Assembly (NCBI RefSeq): GCF_052180245.1
Contig: NZ_CP197474.1
Span: 3,038,001 to 3,102,000, forward strand
Source of the DNA: Parapusillimonas sp013416435
GTDB taxonomy: Bacteria > Pseudomonadota > Gammaproteobacteria > Burkholderiales > Burkholderiaceae_B
Direction: 5' to 3'
DNA length: 64,000 nucleotides
The notes under the pieces: generated by a model
The model's database searches: none
What the model saw: only the letters and a program-made list of their open reading frames with translations
Told to the model about the DNA's origin: nothing
Made by a program: the position numbers and the translations under genes
Shown: in pieces, positions 41,073-48,961 of the stretch
How positions within the stretch are numbered: position 1 is the first letter of the stretch
Layout: each line of letters starts with the position of its first letter

Positions 41073-42380
41073 TTGAAAAAAGGCTTCTATCTGGTCATGA
41101 TCGCCCAGGCGCTTTCGTCTGTCGCCGACAACGCGCTATTGATTGCCGCTATTGCGCTGATCGCCGATCTTCAAGGCCCCGACTGGATGGCGCCCATGAT
41201 GAAATGGTGGTTCGCGCTTGCCTATGTGGTGCTGGCCGCTTTCGTCGGGGCATTCGCCGACTCCTTCCCGAAGGGGCGGGTGATGTTCATCACCAACGCC
41301 ATCAAGATCAGCGGCTGCCTGCTGATGTTCAGCTACCAGACGCTGGGTTCGGATCATCATTCGCAATTGATACTCGTCTTCTGTGCGTACACCTTGGTCG
41401 GCATCGGCGCCGCCGCCTACTCGCCCGCAAAATACGGCATCGTCACCGAAATGCTGCCGCCCCATTTGCTGGTGAAGGGAAACAGCTGGATCGAAGGGCT
41501 CACTGTGCTGTCCATCATCATCGGCACGGTACTGGGCGGCATCCTCATCCACCCGTCGGTGTCCGACATGCTGCTTGCCCACTCGGGGATTGCGCAGTTC
41601 GCGCAGACACGGGCCGAAGCGGCCATTTTCATGATCGCCTTCGTGTACCTGATGGCGGCCGGCACCAATCTCCTCATACCGCTGACCAACGTCCGCTATC
41701 CCAAGCAACAGACCAATCCCGTCAAGCTCATCAGAACGTTCGGCGGGTATGTCAGCATTCTGTGGCATGACAAGCTGGGCCAGATTTCCTTGGCCGTCAC
41801 CACTTTGTTCTGGGGCGCCGGGGCTACCTTGCAGTTCATCGTCATCGAATGGGGTGCGCAGCATCTGGGCTATCGCCTGGATCAGGCTTCAGTCCTTATG
41901 GGCATCGCGGCGGTGGGCACCGTCTTTGGTTCCATACTGGCAGGCCGCGTGCCGCTGAAACGGGCATTATCGGTATTGCCGGTCGGGGTGGTCATGGGCT
42001 TTGCCGTCATGCTGATGCCCATCGTTCGCGAAACCTGGGAAGTTTACGGCGTATTGCTGCTGGTCGGAGCACTGTCGGGATTTTTCGTCGTACCCATGAA
42101 CGCGCTCTTGCAGCATCGCGGCCACGTACTGCTTTCCGCGGGGCATTCCATTGCCGTGCAGAACTTCAATGAGCAATTGAACATCCTTCTGATGCTTGCG
42201 ATCTACAGCCTGATGCTATGGCTCAACCTGCCCATCAATGTGATCATCGTCATCTTCGGCGTGCTGGTCGCGACGCTGATGCTGATTTTCATCCGCTGGA
42301 ACCGCATCAACCATCGGGCAAATCCAAATCTGGAAAGCACCATCGGCCAGCACGGCCACGGCCAGGCCCTGAAACCGTAG
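41073..42380 (+). CDS. lplT: LplT, lysophospholipid transporter (MFS)
   Basis: Inner-membrane major-facilitator protein that flips lysophospholipids (chiefly lyso-phosphatidylethanolamine) inward for re-acylation. It opens with 'KGFYLVMIAQALSSVADNALLIAAIALI', as in LplT, and has about 12 hydrophobic segments plus 'FADSFPKGRVMFITNAIK', 'AAYSPAKYGIVTEMLPP' and 'FFVVPMNALLQHRG'. E. coli lplT is joined to the acyltransferase gene aas; none is adjacent here. The start is TTG at 41073 with AGGGA 7 bp upstream. 435 aa. It converges on the uracil-DNA glycosylase gene across palindrome cluster G. Confidence 0.92.
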   Translation: MKKGFYLVMIAQALSSVADNALLIAAIALIADLQGPDWMAPMMKWWFALAYVVLAAFVGAFADSFPKGRVMFITNAIKISGCLLMFSYQTLGSDHHSQLILVFCAYTLVGIGAAAYSPAKYGIVTEMLPPHLLVKGNSWIEGLTVLSIIIGTVLGGILIHPSVSDMLLAHSGIAQFAQTRAEAAIFMIAFVYLMAAGTNLLIPLTNVRYPKQQTNPVKLIRTFGGYVSILWHDKLGQISLAVTTLFWGAGATLQFIVIEWGAQHLGYRLDQASVLMGIAAVGTVFGSILAGRVPLKRALSVLPVGVVMGFAVMLMPIVRETWEVYGVLLLVGALSGFFVVPMNALLQHRGHVLLSAGHSIAVQNFNEQLNILLMLAIYSLMLWLNLPINVIIVIFGVLVATLMLIFIRWNRINHRANPNLESTIGQHGHGQALKP

Positions 42381-42386
42381 GGGCTT

Positions 42387-42523
42387 GGGGGCAGACCCCG
42401 TACGGGGTCTGACCCCCCAGGCGATTTTAAGGGGTCAGACCCCGAATGGGGTCTGACCCCTCGGGTGATGTTATGGGGTCAGACCTGGGGTCTGACCCCT
42501 TTTTCGCCACCGGGTCTGACCCA
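42387..42523. repeat. Palindrome cluster G (three elements and one half)
   Basis: Elements at 42387-42416 (centre GTAC, left arm GGGGGCAGACCCC), 42431-42460 (centre GAAT), 42475-42499 (25 bp, centre shortened) and a half-copy at about 42511-42523 (GGGTCTGACCC). Start spacings 44 and 44 bp, 14-bp spacers. The cluster begins 6 bp after the lplT stop. The second, third and half copies lie inside the 3' end of the convergent glycosylase gene and are translated. Confidence 0.93.
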
Positions 42524-43371
42524 TCCTCCCGCACGAGCGAGCGCAGCAATGCCAGGTCCCGCCAGGCATCGGCCTTGTGCTGAGGCCGCAGCAGCAGCGC
42601 AGCAGGATGGTAGCTTGCGACCACGCTGGTTTCCTCGCCTGTTTCACTGCGAATGACGTGCACCGCGCCGCGCAGCGCGTCTAGTTCTCCTTCGGTGCCC
42701 AGCAGCGCTTGAGCGGCCCAGTTGCCCAGGGCCAGGATATGGCGCGGCTTTGCCAGCGAAATCTGGCGCTGCAGGTAAGGCATGCAAGCCTGCACTTCTT
42801 CAGCGGTGGGCGGCCGGTTGCCCAAAGGACGGCACTTGACCAGGTTCGTGTAGAAGGCCGTTGCGCCGTCGAGGCCGGCCGCCGCGAGCATGGCCTGCAA
42901 AAGAATGCCCGCCTTGCCCTGGAATGGCAGCCCGGCTCGATCATCGGAGCCGCCGGGCGCCTCGCCGATCACCATCAGCTGCGGCGCCTGGACGTCTCCC
43001 GAACCAAAAACCGCGCGGCCCCGGACACTATGAAGCGCGCAGCCCTGGCATGACACGACTTGCTCGCGCAAGCCATCCCAGTCGCCCGCGACCTCGGCCC
43101 TGACCGGCGGTGTTTCGGCCGCAGGCGCCGCAGCCTGCGGTGCCCGCCTGGGGGGAGGCGTCTGGGCCGGAGGCCGTATGCCACGGGGCGGCGCATCGGC
43201 GGCCGGAGCGGCGATGTCCGGCCCGCTTGGCGCCGCTGCCCCCTGTCGGACGGGAGCCGTGCCGGGATCGCCGAATTCGCCTTGCGCGACGTAATGCGCC
43301 AGCATGCGGCGATCGATACCGATCTCCTGCAGCCATGCAATCTGGACGCGGGTCAGTTCGGGCGCGTTCAT
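42427..43371 (-). CDS. Uracil-DNA glycosylase, family-4 type (Fe-S)
   Basis: Removes uracil from DNA. The core (about 100-283) has the family-4 motif 'GEAPGGSDDRAGLPFQGKAG' in two blocks (motif A at 137-141), 'TNLVKCRPLGNR', 'HPAALL', and four cysteines that would bind a [4Fe-4S] cluster (Cys108, Cys111, Cys180, Cys196). An N-terminal segment of about 95 residues is Pro/Ala-rich, as in many Burkholderiales homologues. Start at ATG 43371 (314 aa), which overlaps the tsaB-rimI stop by 4 bp; the longer frame to 43551 is not protein-like. Residues from about 284 on (containing GSDP three times and ending GLTP) are translated from palindrome cluster G, an odd added tail. Confidence 0.9.
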   Translation of the reverse strand: MNAPELTRVQIAWLQEIGIDRRMLAHYVAQGEFGDPGTAPVRQGAAAPSGPDIAAPAADAPPRGIRPPAQTPPPRRAPQAAAPAAETPPVRAEVAGDWDGLREQVVSCQGCALHSVRGRAVFGSGDVQAPQLMVIGEAPGGSDDRAGLPFQGKAGILLQAMLAAAGLDGATAFYTNLVKCRPLGNRPPTAEEVQACMPYLQRQISLAKPRHILALGNWAAQALLGTEGELDALRGAVHVIRSETGEETSVVASYHPAALLLRPQHKADAWRDLALLRSLVREDGSDPVAKKGSDPRSDPITSPEGSDPIRGLTP

Positions 43372-44606
43372 AATGCTTTCTGCATGATGCAGGCGTCTTC
43401 GCGCCTGCCGTCGGCGGCGGGATAATAGTCCCGCCGGGTGGACAGCTGCTGATAGCCTCCATGCCGATAGAACGCCAGCGCGTTGCCGTTCGAAGGCCGA
43501 ACCTCGAGAATGATGGCCGGCAACTGCTTCGAGCGGGCCATTTGTTCGCAATGGTCCAGCAAACGGCCGCCGATTCCTTTTTTCTGCTGGTCGGGCGCCA
43601 CGGCAATGACTAGCACGTGCGCGACATCAGGTGCGAACATGGCCATGTAGAAACCTACCGTCCGCCCGGCCTGCCGAGCCACGTAGGCGGTGTAGCCCGC
43701 GTCCAGGCCGTCCTGGAAATTGCGCCGGCTCCAGGGAAACGACTGCACCAGGCTCTCGATTTCGGCGACATCGTCCAGATGTTCCGGCAGCATGGGCTCA
43801 ATGCGTATCGGAAAGCCTTCAGCGCGCGGATTGCCTCCGGCGCCCGACTCACGCTCGCGCGTCGTATAGGCAACCTTGTCGCGGACATACAGGGGCATGG
43901 CGTGATCCGGCGCCAGGGTTGCGCCATCTCGCCATGCCTGGAGCGCCAGGCTCGCGATGGCTGCGGCGTCCGCGCGCAACGCGTCGCCGGCCTCGGTGTC
44001 GATTCCGTCCAATCGGATGAGCCGGAGATCGGGATATGCGTCCAGGGCGTCTCCCACGAGCCTCAGTACAGGAGGACGGTGCCCGGTTGAGGGCCATTCC
44101 GGCCACGCCTGGCTCAGCCAGGGGCCGACGTCGGCCGCATCGAGCAGCACAGGAGCTTGCAAGGTTTCCCACTGGACGGCCGTGCCCGCCACGCGGTCTT
44201 GGTAGACACCCAGGTATACCTCGCCCATGCGCGCATCCTGAACGACGACCCGGACTGCACCGGTCTGCGCCTGCCTGTTCCGATCGCGCTCGGCCACGGC
44301 CAGGAGCGAAACAATCGGCACGACGGGAACGCCAAGCGCATAGGCGATGCCTTGCGCCACGCCACAGGCTACACGCAGGCCCGTAAAGCCGCCGGGCCCT
44401 TGCCCGAAAGCGACCCCCGACAACTGCGCCCTGTCGATGCCGGCTTCACGCATGACACCGTCGGCCATGGGGAGCAGGCGCTCGGCGTGCTCGCCGGTCG
44501 CGTCGTGCTCTTGGACGAACACCCGCACCGCGTCGTCGGAGCACGAGAGCAGGGCCACGCCGCAGACGCTTGAAGAGGTTTCTAGAGCAAGGATATGGAC
44601 TGTCAT
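43368..44606 (-). CDS. tsaB-rimI: Bifunctional TsaB-RimI fusion
   Basis: Residues 1-~250 are TsaB ('ILALETSSSVCGVALL', 'GQGPGGFTGLRVACGVAQG'), the inactive ASKHA partner of TsaD in making the t6A37 tRNA modification. After a linker (251-265), residues 266-412 are a GNAT acetyltransferase like RimI ('AVAPDQQKKGIGGRLLDHCEQMA', split: acetyl-CoA loop QKKGIG at 341-346; 'NALAFYRHGGY'), which acetylates the N-terminal Ala of ribosomal protein S18. The two genes are often adjacent; fusion is known in Alcaligenaceae. ATG 44606. The downstream glycosylase gene starts within its stop (ATGA). Confidence 0.93.
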   Translation of the reverse strand: MTVHILALETSSSVCGVALLSCSDDAVRVFVQEHDATGEHAERLLPMADGVMREAGIDRAQLSGVAFGQGPGGFTGLRVACGVAQGIAYALGVPVVPIVSLLAVAERDRNRQAQTGAVRVVVQDARMGEVYLGVYQDRVAGTAVQWETLQAPVLLDAADVGPWLSQAWPEWPSTGHRPPVLRLVGDALDAYPDLRLIRLDGIDTEAGDALRADAAAIASLALQAWRDGATLAPDHAMPLYVRDKVAYTTRERESGAGGNPRAEGFPIRIEPMLPEHLDDVAEIESLVQSFPWSRRNFQDGLDAGYTAYVARQAGRTVGFYMAMFAPDVAHVLVIAVAPDQQKKGIGGRLLDHCEQMARSKQLPAIILEVRPSNGNALAFYRHGGYQQLSTRRDYYPAADGRREDACIMQKAL

Positions 44607-44887
44607 AGCCGCCCATTTTACTGTCTACGGCAAATGTCGGACGGACAATCACGAGCGGCCCACCCTAAAATAGTATCGCTTGCGTCGGCAAGCGGATAAA
44701 ATGAATTTGCAGCGACCAAAAAGAACAGAGAACCAGAAGGAGACTGCCAAACATCCAAGCGATACAGTTCCTATGGGGTTCCGTGTGCCCGAAGGGAATG
44801 TAATTGCAATTTCTACTATACGCTTAATGTGTAATATCTTGCTACAGACCCCTGTACGGCTTAACTCCACCCTGTTACATTTTCCTC
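44607..44887. other. Divergent intergenic region tsaB-rimI / ompR
   Basis: A 281-bp region, AT-rich near ompR. For ompR, -10-like hexamers (TAATGT 44825, TAATAT 44832) lie downstream of a TTGCAA at 44804, but spacing is not optimal. For tsaB-rimI, TACTAT on the minus strand (about 44666-44671) has a weak upstream -35. A 73-codon open frame here (44649-44870, minus) looks random. Confidence 0.45.
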
Positions 44888-45622
44888 ATGAACACACAAA
44901 ACCAATCTCTATCTCGCAAAATCCTCGTCGTTGACGACGATCCTCGCTTACGCGATTTGCTGCGACGTTATCTTTCGGAGCAGGGTTTTAATGTTTTCGT
45001 AGCCGAAGATGCCAAGGAAATGGGCAAATTGTGGCAGCGCGAGCACTTCGACTTGCTGGTACTCGACCTTATGTTGCCGGGTGAAGACGGGCTGTCGATC
45101 TGTCGCCGCCTTCGAGGCGGGCACGATAACACCCCCATCATCATCCTGACCGCCAAGGCCGAGGAAATCGACCGCATCGTTGGCCTGGAAATGGGTGCCG
45201 ACGACTATCTTTCCAAACCGTTCAATCCGCGGGAGCTCCTTGCGCGCGTCAATGCCATTTTGCGCCGCCGCGGCACCGAAGAGCACCCGGGCGCACCCAG
45301 CCAGGAAAACGAGTCCATCGAATTCGGTCCCTATGTACTCAATCTTTCCACCCGCACGCTCACCAAGAACAACGAGCAGGTTCCCATCACCACCGGCGAA
45401 TTCTCCGTCCTGAAGGTATTTGCCCGTCATCCCAAGATACCCCTGTCCCGTGACAAGCTGATGGAACTCGCGCGCGGCCGGGAGTACGAAGCCTTTGACC
45501 GGAGCCTGGACGTGCAGATTTCCCGCCTGCGCAAGCTGGTCGAGCCCAATCCATCCAAGCCGGTGTTCATCCAGACCGTCTGGGGGCTGGGCTACGTGTT
45601 CGTGCCGGACGGCGGCCACTGA
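44888..45622 (+). CDS. ompR: OmpR, response regulator
   Basis: DNA-binding regulator of the OmpR/PhoB family, partner of EnvZ, likely controlling porins and osmotic response. The receiver domain has acidic residues 'VDDDPR' (16-18), phospho-acceptor Asp60 in 'LLVLDLMLPGEDG', and Lys in 'DYLSKPFNPRELLAR'. The C-terminal winged helix contains 'RDKLMELARGREYEAFDRSLDVQISRLRKLVE', conserved in OmpR proper across two blocks, and 'TVWGLGYVFVPDG'. 244 aa. No strong Shine-Dalgarno is visible before ATG 44888. envZ follows after 48 bp. Confidence 0.95.
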   Translation: MNTQNQSLSRKILVVDDDPRLRDLLRRYLSEQGFNVFVAEDAKEMGKLWQREHFDLLVLDLMLPGEDGLSICRRLRGGHDNTPIIILTAKAEEIDRIVGLEMGADDYLSKPFNPRELLARVNAILRRRGTEEHPGAPSQENESIEFGPYVLNLSTRTLTKNNEQVPITTGEFSVLKVFARHPKIPLSRDKLMELARGREYEAFDRSLDVQISRLRKLVEPNPSKPVFIQTVWGLGYVFVPDGGH

Positions 45623-45670
45623 CACACAGCGCTCACTGGCACACAGCGGGCGTGATACCCTCGATCGGAT

Positions 45671-47083
45671 ATGTCTCCCCCGCAGAAGGCTCGCAGCAAG
45701 AAAACATCGCGTCTCCGCCTGGGTTTGTTCAGCCGGTCATTCCTGCTTCTGGCGGGACTGATGCTGGTCAGCCTGGGCGCTTGGCTGCAGGTTTTTTTCA
45801 GCATGGAAGAAGGGCCGCGCGCCGCACAGATGGCGCAGCGCGTCACGACCGCCGTCAGCATCACGCGTTCGGCCCTCATCTACGCGCCCACCAGCGTGCG
45901 GCCCGCCCTGCTTCTGGACCTGGCCACCAAGGAAAGCCTCCGCGTCCAGCCCCACGAGCCCACCGATGTTCTGGGAGGGCTGCCCAGCTCGAATTATTGG
46001 AAGCACGTCGCGCGCGACATCAAGGAAAGGCTGGGCCCGGAAACCCTGGTCATGTGGTCGGTGAACCAGACGCCCGGCGTCTGGGTCAGTTTCGAAATCA
46101 ACAATGATCAATATTGGCTGGTATTCGATCGCGAGCAACTGGGGCTGACCGCTGGCGCGGAATGGCTGGGCTGGGGCCTTACCGCCCTGCTGCTGGCGCT
46201 CATCGGCGCGGCCGTCAGCGTCCGCTTCGTCAACCGCCCCCTTGCGCAGCTGGCCAAGGTCGCTCAGCAACTGGCTCGCGGGGAAACGCCTTCCCCGCTG
46301 CCAGAAAAAGGGCCGGCCGAGATCCGAGACATGAACATCGCCTTCAACCGCATGGCGCGTGACATACGCCAGACCGAAGCCGATCGCGAAATCATGCTGG
46401 CCGGCATTTCCCACGACTTGCGAACTCCGCTGGCGCGCATGCGGCTGGAGATCGAGATGAGCGATGTCTCCGAGGAAACACGCCAGGCGATCGACGAAGA
46501 CTTGGGGCAGATCGACCACAGCATCGGCCAACTGATGGAATACGCGCGGCCGGCCGGCGTGGTGCCCGAACAGGGCACGGACATCTCGTCGGTTCTGCAA
46601 GACCTGTATGAGCGTGAACGCAGCCATACGGAATCCCTGGGGGGCGAACTCACCGCGTCCATAGAGCCCAACCTCTATGCCAAGATCAATGCCCACGACC
46701 TCAAGCGCATCGTTGGCAACCTGCTCGAGAACGCCCGTCGCTACGGTCGCAGCCCATCCGACGGCAAAGCCCGCATCGCCCTGTCGGCCAGGCAGCAGGG
46801 CAATATTCTTGCCATCGAAGTCAAGGATCAGGGCACCGGCATCGCATCGACGGACGTGCACCGGCTCCTGCGCCCTTTTTCTCGAGGCGAGTCAGCCCGC
46901 ACCGGCGTCAGCGGCGCGGGCCTGGGCCTGGCCATCGTGGAACGCCTGCTTGGCCAGGTGGGCGGCCAGCTGGAACTCATTTCCGAGCCGCCAGGCGGCC
47001 TCCTTGCCCGCATCGAGATTCCCAAGGTCCGTATCCGGAACGCGGGGTCAGACCCCATGCGGGGTCTGACCCCGGAACGCTAG
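45671..47083 (+). CDS. envZ: EnvZ-like sensor histidine kinase
   Basis: Membrane kinase partner of OmpR. Transmembrane helices at about 19-41 and 163-185 enclose a ~120-aa periplasmic domain ('SALIYAPTSVRPALLLDLA'). A HAMP domain (186-235, 'RFVNRPLAQLAKVAQQLARG') and the H-box 'LAGISHDLRTPLARMR' with phosphorylated His248 follow. The kinase domain has N-box 'RIVGNLLENARRYG', G1 'VKDQGTGI' and G2 'GAGLGLAIVERL'. The last 14 residues (NAGSDPMRGLTPER) come from palindrome H1, not from the kinase fold. 470 aa. Start ATG 45671 has a weak ribosome site (CGGAT). Overlap in function with osmotic control is inferred from homology. Confidence 0.94.
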   Translation: MSPPQKARSKKTSRLRLGLFSRSFLLLAGLMLVSLGAWLQVFFSMEEGPRAAQMAQRVTTAVSITRSALIYAPTSVRPALLLDLATKESLRVQPHEPTDVLGGLPSSNYWKHVARDIKERLGPETLVMWSVNQTPGVWVSFEINNDQYWLVFDREQLGLTAGAEWLGWGLTALLLALIGAAVSVRFVNRPLAQLAKVAQQLARGETPSPLPEKGPAEIRDMNIAFNRMARDIRQTEADREIMLAGISHDLRTPLARMRLEIEMSDVSEETRQAIDEDLGQIDHSIGQLMEYARPAGVVPEQGTDISSVLQDLYERERSHTESLGGELTASIEPNLYAKINAHDLKRIVGNLLENARRYGRSPSDGKARIALSARQQGNILAIEVKDQGTGIASTDVHRLLRPFSRGESARTGVSGAGLGLAIVERLLGQVGGQLELISEPPGGLLARIEIPKVRIRNAGSDPMRGLTPER

Positions 47084-47164
47084 CCTGGAGACGCTGGAGT
47101 CGGACCCCATGCGGGGTCCGACCCTGGAGGCTTCGGGGTCAGACCCCGTACGGGGCCTGACCCC
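47044..47164. repeat. Palindrome cluster H (three elements)
   Basis: Elements at 47044-47073 (centre ATGC, the reverse complement of GCAT), 47096-47125 (centre ATGC; arms carry a paired change, GTCGGAC opposite GTCCGAC) and 47135-47164 (centre GTAC, right arm GGGGCCTGACCCC). Spacings are irregular (52 and 39 bp). The first copy is inside the envZ coding end; the others lie 75-140 bp upstream of ahpC, between co-directional genes. Confidence 0.94.
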
Positions 47165-47237
47165 AACTCCACCTCATGGAATTTTGCGCCGCCATGTGCG
47201 ACCATACGGTTGTTATTCCCCGAATTCAGGAGATCAG

Positions 47238-47786
47238 ATGAAAACAGTTGGCGACAAGCTTGAACCCTTCAAAGTGGCCGGTGTCAAGCCAGGTTTCAAT
47301 CACCACGAGGAAAACGCCGTCTCGGCGTTTGAAGACATCACCGAAAGCTCCTTTCCCGGCAAATGGAAGGTCATCTACTTCTATCCCAAGGATTTCACTT
47401 TCGTCTGCCCGACGGAAATCGTGGGCTTCAACAACCTGGTCCAGGATTTCGAAGACCGTGATGCCGTGCTGATGGGCGGCTCGGTCGACAACGAGTTCGT
47501 AAAGCTCGCCTGGCGGCGCGAACACACCGACCTCAGCAAGCTGGGCCATTACCAGTTCGGCGACACCACCGGTTCGCTGATAGACCAATTGGGCATACGT
47601 GAAAAGACGGAAGGCGTGGCGCTGCGGGCCACCTTCATCGTCGACCCCGACAACGTCATCCAGCACGTATCGGTGAACAATCTGAACGTCGGGCGCAATC
47701 CTGAAGAGATCCTGCGCATTCTGGATGGCCTGCAAACCGACGAGCTCTGCCCCTGCAATCGGGGTCTGGGCGGCGATACGCTGTAA
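47238..47786 (+). CDS. ahpC: AhpC, 2-Cys peroxiredoxin
   Basis: Reduces peroxides and peroxynitrite in the cytoplasm. The peroxidatic Cys57 is in 'DFTFVCPTEI'; C-terminal 'ELCPCNRGLGG' holds Cys171 and Cys173. The pattern resembles actinobacterial AhpC, which is recycled by AhpD rather than by AhpF, and an ahpD gene follows. Start at ATG 47238 is fixed by CAGGAGA and by 'MKTVGDKLEPF'; upstream in-frame codons from 47109 run through palindrome cluster H and are not protein. 182 aa. No oxyR is adjacent. An intrinsic terminator lies between this gene and ahpD. Confidence 0.95.
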   Translation: MKTVGDKLEPFKVAGVKPGFNHHEENAVSAFEDITESSFPGKWKVIYFYPKDFTFVCPTEIVGFNNLVQDFEDRDAVLMGGSVDNEFVKLAWRREHTDLSKLGHYQFGDTTGSLIDQLGIREKTEGVALRATFIVDPDNVIQHVSVNNLNVGRNPEEILRILDGLQTDELCPCNRGLGGDTL

Positions 47787-47845
47787 GCCTGCCCGGGCGC
47801 TGAAGCCTGGTGCCAGTCAAGCCCGCCAGGCGGCACCGGCCTCCG

Positions 47846-47869
47846 GCCCGGCATGGTCCGGGCTTTTTT
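47846..47869 (+). terminator. Intrinsic terminator between ahpC and ahpD
   Basis: GCCCGG (47846-47851) pairs with CCGGGC (47858-47863) around a 6-nt loop, followed by TTTTTT. It is 60 bp after the ahpC stop and 27 bp before the ahpD start, so it may make ahpD expression lower than ahpC by partial read-through. Confidence 0.8.
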
Positions 47870-47895
47870 GTGTTTCGATGATACAGGTCTGAATC

Positions 47896-48414
47896 ATGGA
47901 ATTTCTTGCATCGATCAAAAGCTTGATCCCGGACTGGGCGAAAGACGTCCGCCTGAATCTGGACGGCACCATAGCGCGCTCTTCTCTGAAGCGCGAAGAC
48001 GCCGTAGGCGTCGCCCTGGCGGCCGCCTATGCCGCCCGCAGCCAGGTCCTGGTCCGGGCCTTCAGGTCCGGACTCTCGGATACCGACGCCACTGGCGTGC
48101 TGACCGCCGCCGCCCTGATGGGCATGAACAATACCTACTATCCCTACGTGGAAATGTCCGGCGACGAGCAGCTCAAGACGCTTCCGCCGCAATTGCGCAT
48201 GAACGCGTACGCCACGCATGGCGGCATCGAGCAGGCCCGGTTCGAGCTCTTCGCGCTGGCCGCTTCCATTGTCGGGAAGTGTCATTTCTGCGTGCGCTCG
48301 CATCACCAGAATCTGAAAAAAGCCGGCTACACGACAGAGCAGCTGCGCGACGCAGGCCGGATTGCGGCAGTCGTCAATGCGGCCTCGCTGGTGCTCGCGG
48401 CGGAGGGGCAATAG
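47896..48414 (+). CDS. ahpD: AhpD, alkylhydroperoxidase
   Basis: Adaptor/peroxidase that reduces AhpC with electrons from a lipoyl donor. The active site Glu117...Cys129-x2-Cys132-x3-His136 ('KCHFCVRSHHQNL') has nearly the same numbering as Mycobacterium tuberculosis AhpD (Glu118, Cys130, Cys133, His137). All-helical, 172 aa, close to family length (~177). Together with ahpC it forms the AhpC-AhpD pathway. The ribosome site is weak. Its stop faces ispF 36 bp away, a convergent junction without the palindrome. Confidence 0.95.
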   Translation: MEFLASIKSLIPDWAKDVRLNLDGTIARSSLKREDAVGVALAAAYAARSQVLVRAFRSGLSDTDATGVLTAAALMGMNNTYYPYVEMSGDEQLKTLPPQLRMNAYATHGGIEQARFELFALAASIVGKCHFCVRSHHQNLKKAGYTTEQLRDAGRIAAVVNAASLVLAAEGQ

Positions 48415-48450
48415 CATCCTGCGGAATCCGGGCCGGGCGGCGCAGGCCCG

Positions 48451-48939
48451 TCAGGCCTTTCTTGCCAGCAGGGCCACCACAGTGGCCGCAATGCCTTCCT
48501 TGCGTCCCAGGTAGCCCAACCCTTCATTGGTTTTCGCCTTGATGTTCACATCGGCTGGATCCACCCCCAGGTCGGCCGAGATATTGGCCGCCATGGCGGG
48601 CGCATGCGGGCCGATCTTGGGCGCTTGCGCGTGTATGGTCGCATCCACGTTCACCACCTTCCAGCCCGCATCCCGCAGCTTCTGCATCGCCGTCCGGAGC
48701 AGGACCCGACTGTCGGCGCCCTTGTAAGCCGGATCGGTATCGGGGAAATGGCGCCCGATATCGCCCATGCCCGCAGCCCCCAGGATGGCGTCGGTGATCG
48801 CATGCAGCAGGACGTCCGCATCGGAGTGGCCCTGCAGGCCCCGTTCGTGCGGAATGCACACTCCGCCGATGATCAAGGGCCGCCCCTCGACCAGCGCATG
48901 CACATCGAATCCTTGTCCTACACGAAATGGAAAATCCAT
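48451..48939 (-). CDS. ispF: IspF, 2-C-methyl-D-erythritol 2,4-cyclodiphosphate synthase
   Basis: Fifth enzyme of the MEP pathway of isoprenoid synthesis; a trimeric zinc enzyme. Zinc ligands are Asp12 and His14 ('GQGFDVHA') and His46 ('ADVLLHAITDA'). 'HSDADV', 'FPDTDPAYKGADS' and 'NIKAKTNEGLGYLGRKEGIAA' are family blocks. 162 aa with start ATG 48939 preceded by AAGGAAG; codons further upstream run into ispD. It lies 22 bp after ispD in the same operon. Confidence 0.97.
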   Translation of the reverse strand: MDFPFRVGQGFDVHALVEGRPLIIGGVCIPHERGLQGHSDADVLLHAITDAILGAAGMGDIGRHFPDTDPAYKGADSRVLLRTAMQKLRDAGWKVVNVDATIHAQAPKIGPHAPAMAANISADLGVDPADVNIKAKTNEGLGYLGRKEGIAATVVALLARKA

Positions 48940-48961
48940 TACTGCTTCCTTGTTCAAGCGG

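Noticed and set aside
44649..44870. 73-codon frame (minus) between tsaB-rimI and ompR
   Set aside because: Occupies the expected promoter region, no family resemblance, no Shine-Dalgarno.
48415..48450. Terminator or palindrome between ahpD and ispF
   Set aside because: Only weak GC pairings are visible and no T-tract or repeat arm is present.
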